In this document: piece by piece, positions 49,161 through 58,206 of the stretch
Layout: each line of letters begins with the position of its first letter
How positions within the stretch are numbered: position 1 is the stretch's first letter
Source: Flavobacterium supellecticarium
GTDB taxonomy: Bacteria > Bacteroidota > Bacteroidia > Flavobacteriales > Flavobacteriaceae
DNA length: 64,000 nt
Direction: 5' to 3'
Assembly: GCF_004801375.1 (NCBI RefSeq)
Contig: NZ_SSNZ01000002.1
Coordinates: forward strand, 372,001-436,000
Made by a program: the position numbers and the translations under genes
The notes under the pieces: generated by a model
The model's input: the letters and a program-made list of their open reading frames with translations, nothing else
What the model was told of the DNA's origin: nothing
The model's database searches: none

Positions 49161-52013
49161 ATGCCTAAAGACAATTCAATAAAATCGGTTTTAATTATTG
49201 GTTCAGGGCCTATCGTAATCGGACAGGCCTGTGAGTTCGACTACTCCGGATCGCAATCGGCACGATCGCTGCGCGAAGAAGGAATTGAAGTCATTCTGAT
49301 CAACTCCAATCCGGCAACCATTATGACGGATCCATCCATGGCCGATCATATTTATTTAAAACCTTTAACTACAAAATCCATTATCGAAATCCTAAAAGCA
49401 CACCCGCAAATTGATGCGGTTTTGCCAACTATGGGAGGACAAACTGCCTTAAATCTATGTCTGGAAGCAGACGAAAAAGGAATCTGGCAGGATTTTAACG
49501 TACGATTGATCGGTGTTGATGTAAATGCCATTAATGTAACCGAAGATCGCGAGCAGTTTAAACAATTGCTGGCGAAAATCGATATCCCGGTAGCACCGGC
49601 AAAAACAGCCAATTCTTTCCTGAAAGGTAAAGAAATTGCACAGGAATTCGGTTTCCCGTTAGTAATCCGTCCGTCATTTACATTAGGTGGAACCGGAGCA
49701 GCTTTTGTACATAAAAAAGAAGATTTCGACGATTTATTAACTCGTGGACTGGAAGCTTCTCCAATCCATGAGGTGTTAATCGATAAAGCGTTATTAGGCT
49801 GGAAAGAATACGAGTTGGAATTATTGCGTGATAAAAACGATAACGTAGTGATTATCTGTACCATCGAAAACATGGATCCGATGGGAATCCATACCGGAGA
49901 CAGTATCACGGTAGCACCGGCGATGACTTTATCCGACAGAACATTCCAGAGAATGCGAGATATGGCCATCCTGATGATGCGAAGCATCGGTAACTTTGCC
50001 GGCGGATGTAACGTACAGTTTGCTGTTTCTCCGGATGAAAAAGAAGACATTGTAGCCATCGAGATCAACCCGCGTGTATCGCGTTCTTCGGCATTGGCTT
50101 CGAAAGCAACGGGATATCCAATCGCAAAAATTGCCACCAAACTGGCTTTAGGGTACAGTCTGGACGAATTGCAAAATCAAATTACAAAATCCACTTCGGC
50201 CTTATTTGAACCGACTTTGGACTATGTAATTGTAAAAATACCACGTTGGAACTTCGACAAATTTGAAGGAGCCGACAGAACACTCGGATTGCAGATGAAA
50301 TCCGTAGGGGAAGTAATGGGAATCGGACGTTCGTTCCAGGAAGCGTTACACAAAGCAACGCAATCGTTGGAAATTAAACGTAACGGATTAGGAGCTGATG
50401 GTAAGGGATATACCAATTACGATCAGATTATTGACAAACTGACCTATGCGAGTTGGGATCGTGTATTCGTAATTTATGATGCGATTGCAATGGGAATTCC
50501 GTTGAGCCGTATCCACGAAATCACTAAAATCGACATGTGGTTCTTAAAACAATACGAAGAACTATATGCACTGGAAAAAGAAATTTCCAAACACAATATC
50601 GACACCCTGACTAAAGAATTGTTACTGGAGGCGAAACAAAAAGGATTTGCCGACAGACAAATTGCCCATATGTTAGGATGTCTGGAAAGTCAGATTTACA
50701 AATTGCGTGAAGATTTAGGGGTAAAACGGGTTTACAAACTGGTAGATACCTGTGCCGCCGAATTTAAAGCGCAAACACCATACTATTATTCCACTTTTGA
50801 AGCAGAAATCGAAAAAGCCGACGGAACCCGTTATGTGGATAACGAAAGCGTGGTATCCGACCGTAAAAAAGTGATCGTTTTAGGTTCCGGACCCAACCGT
50901 ATCGGGCAAGGTATCGAATTCGATTATTCTTGTGTTCACGGGGTATTGGCGGCATCGGAATGCGGTTACGAGACAATTATGATCAACTGTAACCCGGAAA
51001 CGGTTTCCACCGATTTCGACACGGCTGATAAATTGTATTTTGAGCCGGTTTTCTGGGAGCATATTTACGACATTATCCGTCATGAAAAACCGGAAGGTGT
51101 AATCGTACAATTAGGAGGACAAACTGCCTTAAAGCTAGCAGAAAAACTGTCAAAATACGGTGTTAAAATCATTGGAACCAGTTTTGATGCTTTGGATTTA
51201 GCAGAAGATCGTGGACGTTTCTCGGAATTGCTGGAAGAATTAAAAATTCCTTTCCCTAAATTCGGAGTAGCTGAAAGCGCCGAGGAAGCTTCAAAACTAG
51301 CGGATCAACTGGACTTTCCGTTATTAGTACGTCCTTCTTATGTATTGGGTGGACAGGGAATGAAAATTGTGATCAACAAACAGGAACTGGAAGAGCATGT
51401 GGTAGACTTACTACGTAAGATCCCGAATAACAAACTATTACTGGATCACTACCTGGACGGGGCGATTGAGGCGGAAGCCGATGCGATTTGCGACGGTGAA
51501 AATGTATACATTATCGGTATCATGGAGCATATCGAACCGTGTGGGATCCACTCCGGAGATAGTAATGCAACCTTGCCACCGTTTAATCTGGGTGAATTCG
51601 TAATGCAACAAATTAAAGATCATACGAAGAAAATCGCACTGGCTTTAAAAACGGTAGGACTTATCAATATACAGTTTGCGATTAAAGACGATACGGTTTA
51701 TATCATCGAAGCCAATCCAAGAGCTTCACGTACGGTGCCATTTATTGCAAAAGCTTATGGCGAACCGTATGTAAACTATGCAACTAAAGTAATGTTAGGT
51801 GTGAATAAAGTAACCGATTTTGATTTTAATCCACATTTAAAAGGATATGCAATCAAGCAACCGGTATTCTCATTCAGCAAGTTTAAAAATGTAAACAAGG
51901 CATTAGGTCCCGAAATGAAATCAACAGGAGAAAGTATCTTGTTTATCGACGACCTAAAAGACGATCAATTCTACGAATTGTACTCCAGACGAAAAATGTA
52001 TCTGAGTAAATAA
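49161..52013 (+). CDS. carB: Carbamoyl-phosphate synthase large subunit, short form
   Basis: A 950-residue enzyme making carbamoyl phosphate for pyrimidines and arginine. It is built of two ATP-grasp halves: SVLIIGSGPIVIGQACEFDYSGSQS (residue about 8) and its repeat KVIVLGSGPNRIGQGIEFDYSC (about 570), each followed by a GGQTALNL-type stretch. Compared with the 1070-residue E. coli protein, the chain ends just after GPEMKSTGE, so the C-terminal MGS-like allosteric domain (UMP/ornithine control) is absent. Short forms occur in Bacteroidota. carA is not adjacent. A terminator follows. Confidence 0.96.
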   Translation: MPKDNSIKSVLIIGSGPIVIGQACEFDYSGSQSARSLREEGIEVILINSNPATIMTDPSMADHIYLKPLTTKSIIEILKAHPQIDAVLPTMGGQTALNLCLEADEKGIWQDFNVRLIGVDVNAINVTEDREQFKQLLAKIDIPVAPAKTANSFLKGKEIAQEFGFPLVIRPSFTLGGTGAAFVHKKEDFDDLLTRGLEASPIHEVLIDKALLGWKEYELELLRDKNDNVVIICTIENMDPMGIHTGDSITVAPAMTLSDRTFQRMRDMAILMMRSIGNFAGGCNVQFAVSPDEKEDIVAIEINPRVSRSSALASKATGYPIAKIATKLALGYSLDELQNQITKSTSALFEPTLDYVIVKIPRWNFDKFEGADRTLGLQMKSVGEVMGIGRSFQEALHKATQSLEIKRNGLGADGKGYTNYDQIIDKLTYASWDRVFVIYDAIAMGIPLSRIHEITKIDMWFLKQYEELYALEKEISKHNIDTLTKELLLEAKQKGFADRQIAHMLGCLESQIYKLREDLGVKRVYKLVDTCAAEFKAQTPYYYSTFEAEIEKADGTRYVDNESVVSDRKKVIVLGSGPNRIGQGIEFDYSCVHGVLAASECGYETIMINCNPETVSTDFDTADKLYFEPVFWEHIYDIIRHEKPEGVIVQLGGQTALKLAEKLSKYGVKIIGTSFDALDLAEDRGRFSELLEELKIPFPKFGVAESAEEASKLADQLDFPLLVRPSYVLGGQGMKIVINKQELEEHVVDLLRKIPNNKLLLDHYLDGAIEAEADAICDGENVYIIGIMEHIEPCGIHSGDSNATLPPFNLGEFVMQQIKDHTKKIALALKTVGLINIQFAIKDDTVYIIEANPRASRTVPFIAKAYGEPYVNYATKVMLGVNKVTDFDFNPHLKGYAIKQPVFSFSKFKNVNKALGPEMKSTGESILFIDDLKDDQFYELYSRRKMYLSK

Positions 52014-52031
52014 TAACATTATATTTTATAG

Positions 52032-52062
52032 AAAGCCTCACTGCTACAGTGGGGCTTTTTTA
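52032..52062 (+). terminator. Intrinsic terminator after carB
   Basis: Stem AAAGCCTCACTG / CAGTGGGGCTTT (one G-U pair) with CTA loop and a T run. Confidence 0.85.
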
Positions 52063-52112
52063 TTGAAGTAGCTTTCAAAGTGATTTTTTATTAGCTTTAC
52101 TTAAAAATTACT

Positions 52113-53069
52113 ATGGCATTCCTAAAGCGCATCAGTTCCAGAGCTAAGGCAGACGAAAATACCGGTTTTGGAAGTAATGCTTCCATTTATGGGGCACGAT
52201 TTGTAAACAAAGATGGAAATGCCAATGTCCGGAAAGTGGGAATCGGTATAACTGAGCGTATCAGTTGGTACCATGCGATGATCGATGTACCACGCTGGAA
52301 ATTTATGTTTATCATTTTTGCCTTTTACCTGATCGTAAATTTTATTTTTGCCTGTATTTATTTTTTACTTGGTGTACAACATTTACAAGGAATCAATGCA
52401 AAAACAGCGGTTGATCAGTTTGGACAGGCTTTCTTTTTTAGTGCACAGACCTTTACTACTGTAGGCTACGGACATATTAGTCCGACCGGTTTTATGACCA
52501 GTTTTGTCGCTTCGGTAGAAGCGTTATTCGGATTATTGAGCTTCGCAATTGCGACCGGTTTATTTTACGGAAGGTTTAGTAAGCCCAAAGCGCTGATCCG
52601 CTTTTCGGATAATGCGGTCATTGCGCCTTATAAAGAAGGAAAAGCCCTGATGCTACGAATGACACCTTATAAGAATACCAACCTGATGGAAGCCGAAGCT
52701 AAGGCAACAATTGGATTAAGTCTGGAAGAAGATGGTAAAAAAGTCAATAAGTTTTTTTCGCTCGATCTCGAACTGGACAAAATTAATATGCTAACGTTAA
52801 GCTGGACGTTGGTACATCCCATTACCGAAAATAGTCCATTATATACCTTTACCGAAGCGGATTATAAAAATCAGAAAGGCGAAATTCTGATTTTTGTAAA
52901 AGTTTTTGACGATATGTTTAGTACTACCGTCGTAAAACGAACTTCTTATACCTTACGCGAAGTAATTTATGGGGCACGTTTTTTACCGATGTTTGAAGCC
53001 GACCGTGATAGTGATGAGACAATACTGTATGTGGATAAACTGAACGCCATCGAAAAGATACAGTTGTAG
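52113..53069 (+). CDS. Inward-rectifier-type potassium channel-like protein (Kir-like)
   Basis: A 318-residue membrane protein. Two transmembrane helices (about residues 69-90 and 130-150) frame a pore region with TFTTVGYGHISP, the K+ selectivity filter TVGYG. The C-terminal 150 residues form a cytoplasmic beta-domain (RFSDNAVIAPYKEGKALMLRMTPYKNTNLMEAEAKATI...) typical of bacterial Kir channels. It probably assembles as a tetramer. The regulator (lipid, pH or Mg) is unknown. The gene is alone, with a terminator before it and the radical SAM gene 64 bases after. Confidence 0.88.
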   Translation: MAFLKRISSRAKADENTGFGSNASIYGARFVNKDGNANVRKVGIGITERISWYHAMIDVPRWKFMFIIFAFYLIVNFIFACIYFLLGVQHLQGINAKTAVDQFGQAFFFSAQTFTTVGYGHISPTGFMTSFVASVEALFGLLSFAIATGLFYGRFSKPKALIRFSDNAVIAPYKEGKALMLRMTPYKNTNLMEAEAKATIGLSLEEDGKKVNKFFSLDLELDKINMLTLSWTLVHPITENSPLYTFTEADYKNQKGEILIFVKVFDDMFSTTVVKRTSYTLREVIYGARFLPMFEADRDSDETILYVDKLNAIEKIQL

Positions 53070-53132
53070 GGCGCAATCCGTATTTATTTCTTCAAAATAT
53101 AATACTTTTGCAGTCTCAATGATGTATCGCCA

Positions 53133-55334
53133 ATGAAGCCGACAACAATTTTTCTGATCACGCCACCTTTTACGCAGCTCAATACCCCATATCCGGGCAC
53201 GGCCTATGTAAAGGGATTCCTGAATACCAAAAATATTTCCTCCTTTCAGGCGGATTTGGGTATTGAAGTTATCTTAAAATTGTTTTCAAAAGAAGGATTA
53301 ATCCAAATGTTTGCCGAAAGCGAACAAAAAACGGAAACGCTATCGGATAACTGTCAGCGGATTATAGCGTTACAGGATGAATATATCAAAACGATTGATT
53401 CGGTTATTTTATTTCTTCAGGGGAAAAATCCGACGTTGGCGCATTTGATATGTCAGGAAGATTTCCTGCCGGAAGCATCTCGTTTTGCACAATTGGAAGA
53501 ATTGGATTGGGCTTTTGGTACGATGGGAACACAAGATAAAGCCAAACATTTGGCAACGCTTTATCTGGAAGATATTTCCGATCTGATCGTAGAATGTATT
53601 GATCCTAATTTTGGTTTTAGTCGTTATGCGGAGCGATTAGGCCGTTCGGCCAATTCTTTTGACGAATTGTACAACCATCTTCATCAGGAATACACTTATA
53701 TCGATAAAATCACCTTACAGTTATTGGAAGAAAGGTTGAACGTAATAAATCCGAAAATTGTAGCTTTTTCAGTTCCTTTTCCGGGTAATTTGTACAGTGC
53801 CTTCCGATGTGCCCAATGGATTAAAAAACACCGACCGGAAATTAAAGTAGCGATGGGAGGTGGTTTTCCCAATACGGAATTACGATCGTTAACGGATGTC
53901 AGGGTAATGGAATTCTTTGATTTTATTACACTCGACGACGGAGAAGCGCCGGTAGAAAACATGATTGCTTATGTGGAAGGTACTATCAGTAAAGAAGAAC
54001 TGAAACGGACCTTTATACTGGACGAAGGTAAGGTAGTTTATATTAATAACCCAGCCTGTAGGGACTACAAACAATCGGAAGTGGGAACACCGGATTATAC
54101 CGATCTGTTGCTGGATCGTTATATTTCGGTTATTGAAATTGTAAATCCAATGCACCGAATGTGGAGTGACGGGCGCTGGAATAAACTCACGATGGCGCAT
54201 GGATGCTATTGGGGGAAATGTACTTTTTGCGATATTTCATTGGACTATATTAAAGTTTACGAACCTGTCGCGGCCAAAATGTTAGTGGATAGAATGGAGG
54301 AGCTGATTGCGCAAACCGGGCAAAATGGCTTCCATTTTGTAGACGAAGCAGCACCACCTGCCTTGATGCGCGCGGTAGCACTGGAAATAGTAAAACGAAA
54401 ACTGGCGGTGACCTGGTGGACCAATATCCGGTTTGAAAAAAGTTTTACAAAAGATCTGTGTTTATTGTTAAAAGCGTCCGGTTGTATTGCTGTTTCCGGC
54501 GGATTGGAAGTGGCCTCCGACCGTTTACTGGAATTGATCCAAAAAGGAGTGACGGTAGCACAGGTTGCCCGGGTAAATCGCAATTTTACCGAAGCCGGAA
54601 TTATGGTACATGCGTACCTGATGTATGGCTTTCCGACGCAAACGGCACAGGAAACTATCGATAGTCTGGAAATGGTACGACAATTATTCGAACTCGGAAT
54701 TCTACAATCCGGATTTTGGCATCAATTTGCGATGACGGCACATAGTCCGGTAGGAATGTATCCCGAAAAATTTGGCGTACTAAAAGAAACGGAAGCTATT
54801 GGAACTTTTGCGAATAATGATATTGTTCATATTGATAAAACCGGTACAAATCACGATAAGTTCAGTTTTGGATTAAAAAAATCCTTGTTTAACTATATGC
54901 ATGGAATCTGTTTTGATTACCCTTTGCAGGATTGGTTTGATTTTAAAGTACCGCGAACAAAAGTTTCGCCGGATTATATTTACAATGCTTTACAGGATGC
55001 GGATACTTTTACCGTAAAACCAACGGCTAAAATTGTCTGGACAGGGGGTAAACCGGTCGTGTCGTATTTTACCAAAAACAAAAAAGGAAGGCAGTTCGAA
55101 ATGGCGAGTCTGACTTTTCACGATAAAAAAGAAAGTTTTGCGATTCAGGTTAATAAAGATGATGCCGATTGGCTAACTGCCGTTTTGCCAAAAATTTCGG
55201 TTACTCAAAATAAAATACTGACCTTTAATGAGGTAAAAGCCGATTATGAAGCTGCGGATCGTGAAGATTTTGAATTATTCTGGTATTCAAAACCAATTAA
55301 TACCTTACGAAGCTCCGGTCTTCTGGTATTGTGA
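53133..55334 (+). CDS. B12-binding-domain radical SAM protein, unassigned
   Basis: A 733-residue enzyme. The N-terminal half carries a B12-binding-like Rossmann fold (ISVPFPGNLYSAFRCAQWIKKHRPEIKVAMGGGFPNTEL near residue 215-250). The radical SAM core has AHGCYWGKCTFCDIS (C-x3-C-x2-C, about residue 355) and SGGLEVASDRLLELIQKGVT. The domain order is that of cobalamin-dependent radical SAM methyltransferases and cyclases, but no subfamily could be named. No partner biosynthetic genes are nearby, so the substrate is unknown. The nearest neighbour on the other strand starts 4 bases after its stop. A TACTTTTG element (53103-53110) precedes it. Confidence 0.88.
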   Translation: MKPTTIFLITPPFTQLNTPYPGTAYVKGFLNTKNISSFQADLGIEVILKLFSKEGLIQMFAESEQKTETLSDNCQRIIALQDEYIKTIDSVILFLQGKNPTLAHLICQEDFLPEASRFAQLEELDWAFGTMGTQDKAKHLATLYLEDISDLIVECIDPNFGFSRYAERLGRSANSFDELYNHLHQEYTYIDKITLQLLEERLNVINPKIVAFSVPFPGNLYSAFRCAQWIKKHRPEIKVAMGGGFPNTELRSLTDVRVMEFFDFITLDDGEAPVENMIAYVEGTISKEELKRTFILDEGKVVYINNPACRDYKQSEVGTPDYTDLLLDRYISVIEIVNPMHRMWSDGRWNKLTMAHGCYWGKCTFCDISLDYIKVYEPVAAKMLVDRMEELIAQTGQNGFHFVDEAAPPALMRAVALEIVKRKLAVTWWTNIRFEKSFTKDLCLLLKASGCIAVSGGLEVASDRLLELIQKGVTVAQVARVNRNFTEAGIMVHAYLMYGFPTQTAQETIDSLEMVRQLFELGILQSGFWHQFAMTAHSPVGMYPEKFGVLKETEAIGTFANNDIVHIDKTGTNHDKFSFGLKKSLFNYMHGICFDYPLQDWFDFKVPRTKVSPDYIYNALQDADTFTVKPTAKIVWTGGKPVVSYFTKNKKGRQFEMASLTFHDKKESFAIQVNKDDADWLTAVLPKISVTQNKILTFNEVKADYEAADREDFELFWYSKPINTLRSSGLLVL

Positions 55335-55337
55335 TAT

Positions 55338-56027
55338 TTAGGCTTTGAGATTAAATTTAAAACCGATACCATGCAGGTTTTCTATTTGTATACCGTCTTC
55401 TTCCGAAAGCAATTTGCGAAGTCTGGATATAAAAACATCAAGGCTTCGCCCCATAAAATAATCATCGGTACCCCACAAGGCCGTAAGTATCTGTTCCCGT
55501 TTCAGTACGGTATTTTTATTATCCAGGAATAATTTTAAAAGCTCCGCTTCGCGTTGTGTCAATACTGTTTTTGATGAACCCTTACTCAAGGTGTAATTTT
55601 CAGCATCAAACTGAAAGGCGCCAACAGTATAGCTGTTTTTTTCAGGTAAGACTTTCTTTTGTGAGCGTTTTAGAAAAATCTCAATTTTTAGCAACAATTC
55701 CTCGATGCTAAAAGGCTTTACAAGATAATCATCGGCACCCAGACGTAATCCTTTAATCCGATCTTCTTTTAAGGTTTTAGCCGAAAGGAAGATGATCGGG
55801 ATTTCTGTATCGATTTGCCGAATGGCAGAAGCCAGTTCAAAACCGTCGATTTTTGGCATCATAATATCCAAAATACAAATGTCAAAAGAACCTGATTTGA
55901 ATTGTTCCAGACAATTTTCTCCGTTTGGACAATGAAAAACGTCATAACCATTCAGTTCCAAATTATCTTTGGTCAGAAAAGCCAGGGTTTCATCGTCTTC
56001 AGCGTATAGGATTTTATATTTTGACAT
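55338..56027 (-). CDS. OmpR-family response regulator (RprY-like)
   Basis: A 229-residue regulator: receiver with YAEDDETLAF, phospho-Asp in ILDIMMPKIDGF and Lys in YLVKPFSIEE, then an OmpR-type winged helix (LTQREAELLKLFLDNKN, LRKLL..., GIGFKFNL). The receiver resembles Bacteroides RprY. It is coupled to the kinase: the kinase gene stop and this ATG share base 56027, kinase first. The target genes are unknown. The 3' end abuts the B12 radical SAM gene. Confidence 0.92.
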   Translation of the reverse strand: MSKYKILYAEDDETLAFLTKDNLELNGYDVFHCPNGENCLEQFKSGSFDICILDIMMPKIDGFELASAIRQIDTEIPIIFLSAKTLKEDRIKGLRLGADDYLVKPFSIEELLLKIEIFLKRSQKKVLPEKNSYTVGAFQFDAENYTLSKGSSKTVLTQREAELLKLFLDNKNTVLKREQILTALWGTDDYFMGRSLDVFISRLRKLLSEEDGIQIENLHGIGFKFNLKA

Positions 56028-57286
56028 TATTTTTTAGGTATTAACAGGGTTATGGTTGTTCCTTTTCCTAGGTGACTTTTGGCGGTTATTTTCCAGTTAT
56101 GAAGCTTGCAGATTTTATGTACATAGTACAATCCTAATCCGAAACCGGTCACTTCATTACTTTTTGTACCCGGAATCCGGTAGAACTTGTCAAATATAAA
56201 AGAAATATTTTTTTGAGAAATACCAATTCCGTTATCGGTAAACACCAGTCGGACGCGATGTGCTTCCCGGCTAACAGTAATATGAATTTCCGGGGCGATT
56301 TCGCAATATTTTACCGCGTTATCGATCAGATTGTACACAATATTGGTAAAATGGAATTCATCTCCGTAAATCTGCAGGGATTCATCCGGATTTGTGACGG
56401 TAATATGTGCTTCCGGATAACGTAACTGTATATTTTCGGTGACATCCTGTAATACGGTAGCTAACAAGATGTCATTTTTTTGTAGTTTTAATGCTGTGTC
56501 GTCCGACTTCGCAATATTTAATATTTTCTCAATATGATGGTTCAGTTTTTTACTTTGTTCGATAATGATAGCAGCATATTTATCCAGTTTTGGGTCCTTT
56601 TGTATCGGTTCCTGTTTGCTGAGGTAATTTGAGGCAATCAAAATCGAAGAAAGTGGCGTTTTAAACTCATGCGTCATATTATTAATAAAATCGCGTTGTA
56701 ACTCCGAATATTTTTTCTGCTGTAATAAAGTGAAAATGGAATATACATAGACAATCAGGATCACAATCAGGGCAAAAGAAAGTATAAACCAAAATTTCAG
56801 GGAACTGAAAAGATAGGACGTTTCATTGGGAAAGCGAACGGCAAAATAATAGACCAGGTTTTTGTGTTTTGGGAAATAAACTGAATTCTCCTTTTTAGAA
56901 GTGTCGCTAATTGCGACATAATTTCCATAAACCATCTCATCACTTTCGCAATTGTACATGGCATATTCGAAATCGGTGGTAATATTAAACTTTTTAAAAA
57001 CCGTTTTTAAATAATATTCGAGTATTTCCGGTTCAAAATCATTGTCGACATTAACGATATAGTAGTCGTTAGATACTTTATTAATCGGACTGTTGGCCGG
57101 AAGTTCATGATTCTTACCTTCGTAAAGTTTTTTAGCGACTTCGAGTAAAGCGATATGTACTTTTTGAGTGAACTTCTTTTCTTCCAGATTAAAAGCCTCT
57201 TTGGTCCAAAGCAATTGTGCGATGATAATCCCCACAATGGCTATCAATCCGAGAATAATGATACTGTTAAGTCGGTTAATTTTCAA
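56027..57286 (-). CDS. Sensor histidine kinase (RprX-like)
   Basis: A 419-residue membrane kinase with a short N-terminal TM (IIILGLIAIVGIIIAQLLW), a periplasmic domain of about 140 residues, a second TM (WFILSFALIVILIVYVYSIF), then DHp and catalytic domains: NMTHEFKTPLSSI (H-box), NLIDNAVKYCE (N-box) and GFGLGLYYVHKIC (G2). It has no HAMP seen. The start is TTG at 57286, because no upstream ATG is in frame. It forms a two-component system with the RR gene, which overlaps its stop by one base. It diverges from the DUF1573 gene at 57458. Confidence 0.9.
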   Translation of the reverse strand: MKINRLNSIIILGLIAIVGIIIAQLLWTKEAFNLEEKKFTQKVHIALLEVAKKLYEGKNHELPANSPINKVSNDYYIVNVDNDFEPEILEYYLKTVFKKFNITTDFEYAMYNCESDEMVYGNYVAISDTSKKENSVYFPKHKNLVYYFAVRFPNETSYLFSSLKFWFILSFALIVILIVYVYSIFTLLQQKKYSELQRDFINNMTHEFKTPLSSILIASNYLSKQEPIQKDPKLDKYAAIIIEQSKKLNHHIEKILNIAKSDDTALKLQKNDILLATVLQDVTENIQLRYPEAHITVTNPDESLQIYGDEFHFTNIVYNLIDNAVKYCEIAPEIHITVSREAHRVRLVFTDNGIGISQKNISFIFDKFYRIPGTKSNEVTGFGLGLYYVHKICKLHNWKITAKSHLGKGTTITLLIPKK

Positions 57287-57457
57287 AATCTGTACTGTTG
57301 AGTAGTGTAATATTACTGAAAAATATACTTTTTTCGGCCTGTTAACAAGTCATTAACAAACTTTTAAAAACGGTTAACAGCAATCTTGGCAAGACTGGGA
57401 TACTTTTGAACTATCACAATGAACCAACAAAATAATAATAATTTAAAAAGCAAAATT

Positions 57458-57868
57458 ATGAAAATGATCAAACTTTCAGTTTTAGCCTTGGCATTAGGAT
57501 TAATGTCATTTGCTGGAAACCCGGTAAAAACAAACGAAACTGTAGCTGTTGCTGTAAATGGTACTTCACCGATTCAATGGAAAAGTGAGACTATCGATTT
57601 AGGAGAAATTCCGCAAGGAAAACCAGCTAAAATCGACTTCGAATTTAAAAACACTGGAAAAACTGCTGTGATCATTACAAATGTAAAAGCGTCTTGTGGA
57701 TGTACGGCAACGGATTATACAAAAACGCCAATCGCACCAAACGGGAACGCAAAAATCACTGCTACTTTTAACGCTGCTGCAAAAGGGGTGTTTACCAAAA
57801 CGGTAACGGTAACAACCAATGCAGAAGAAGCACCAAAAGTACTTGTATTCAAAGGAACAGTTATTTAG
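57458..57868 (+). CDS. DUF1573 domain-containing protein
   Basis: A 136-residue protein. The ATG at 57458 (MKMIKLSVLALALGLMSFAGN) begins a signal peptide; the longer frame from 57419 adds only Asn/Gln-rich sequence. The mature part is one Ig-like beta domain with IQWKSETIDLGEIPQGKPAKIDFEFKNTGKTAVIITNVKASCGCTATDYTKTPIAPNGNAKI, the DUF1573 pattern with a paired CGC motif. The function is unknown, and it is common in Bacteroidota periplasm. The gene sits across from the RprX-like kinase gene and could be its target. A terminator follows. Confidence 0.9.
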   Translation: MKMIKLSVLALALGLMSFAGNPVKTNETVAVAVNGTSPIQWKSETIDLGEIPQGKPAKIDFEFKNTGKTAVIITNVKASCGCTATDYTKTPIAPNGNAKITATFNAAAKGVFTKTVTVTTNAEEAPKVLVFKGTVI

Positions 57869-57893
57869 TTCATAATTATTAGATTGAAATGCG

Positions 57894-57926
57894 AAAACCG
57901 CCTTGGAATTCCAAGGCGGTTTTTTT
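57894..57926 (+). terminator. Intrinsic terminator after the DUF1573 gene
   Basis: Perfect stem AAACCGCCTTGG / CCAAGGCGGTTT with AATT loop, then a T run. Confidence 0.9.
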
Positions 57927-58206
57927 ATACCCGATTGTTTTTTTAATTTATTTTCTCGGTATTGTGATATAATGGGGTCGTGTTGATTTTTTATTAATTA
58001 TTTTTTTGTTTTTGTTGTAATTAAAGTGTTTTAATTGTTAAAAAAATGTATATAGTTTAGTTTTTGACTTTTTTGGTTACATTTGAAGCCTACGCATGAT
58101 TGTTTTTAAACGTTGGGTACGAAATAGTAGAGGTGGAAGTAAGGCAATTATAGCGGTCTGGCGGAATATCCAATTTTGAATGACGAACGGCTAACTAAAA
58201 AACTAT
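57927..58206. other. AT-rich intergenic stretch before the FG-GAP gene
   Basis: 280 bases with no clear gene. A TACATTTG -7 element lies at 58078-58085, but no TTG sits at the expected distance. A transcript from it would have a leader of about 115 bases. A 27-codon frame at 58096-58179 (MIVFKRWVRNSRGG...) has no family resemblance and is not called. Confidence 0.45.

Noticed and set aside
58096..58179. 27-codon frame in the gap before the FG-GAP gene
   Set aside because: Short, no signal or family pattern, no promoter placed for it and no conservation information; most likely chance.
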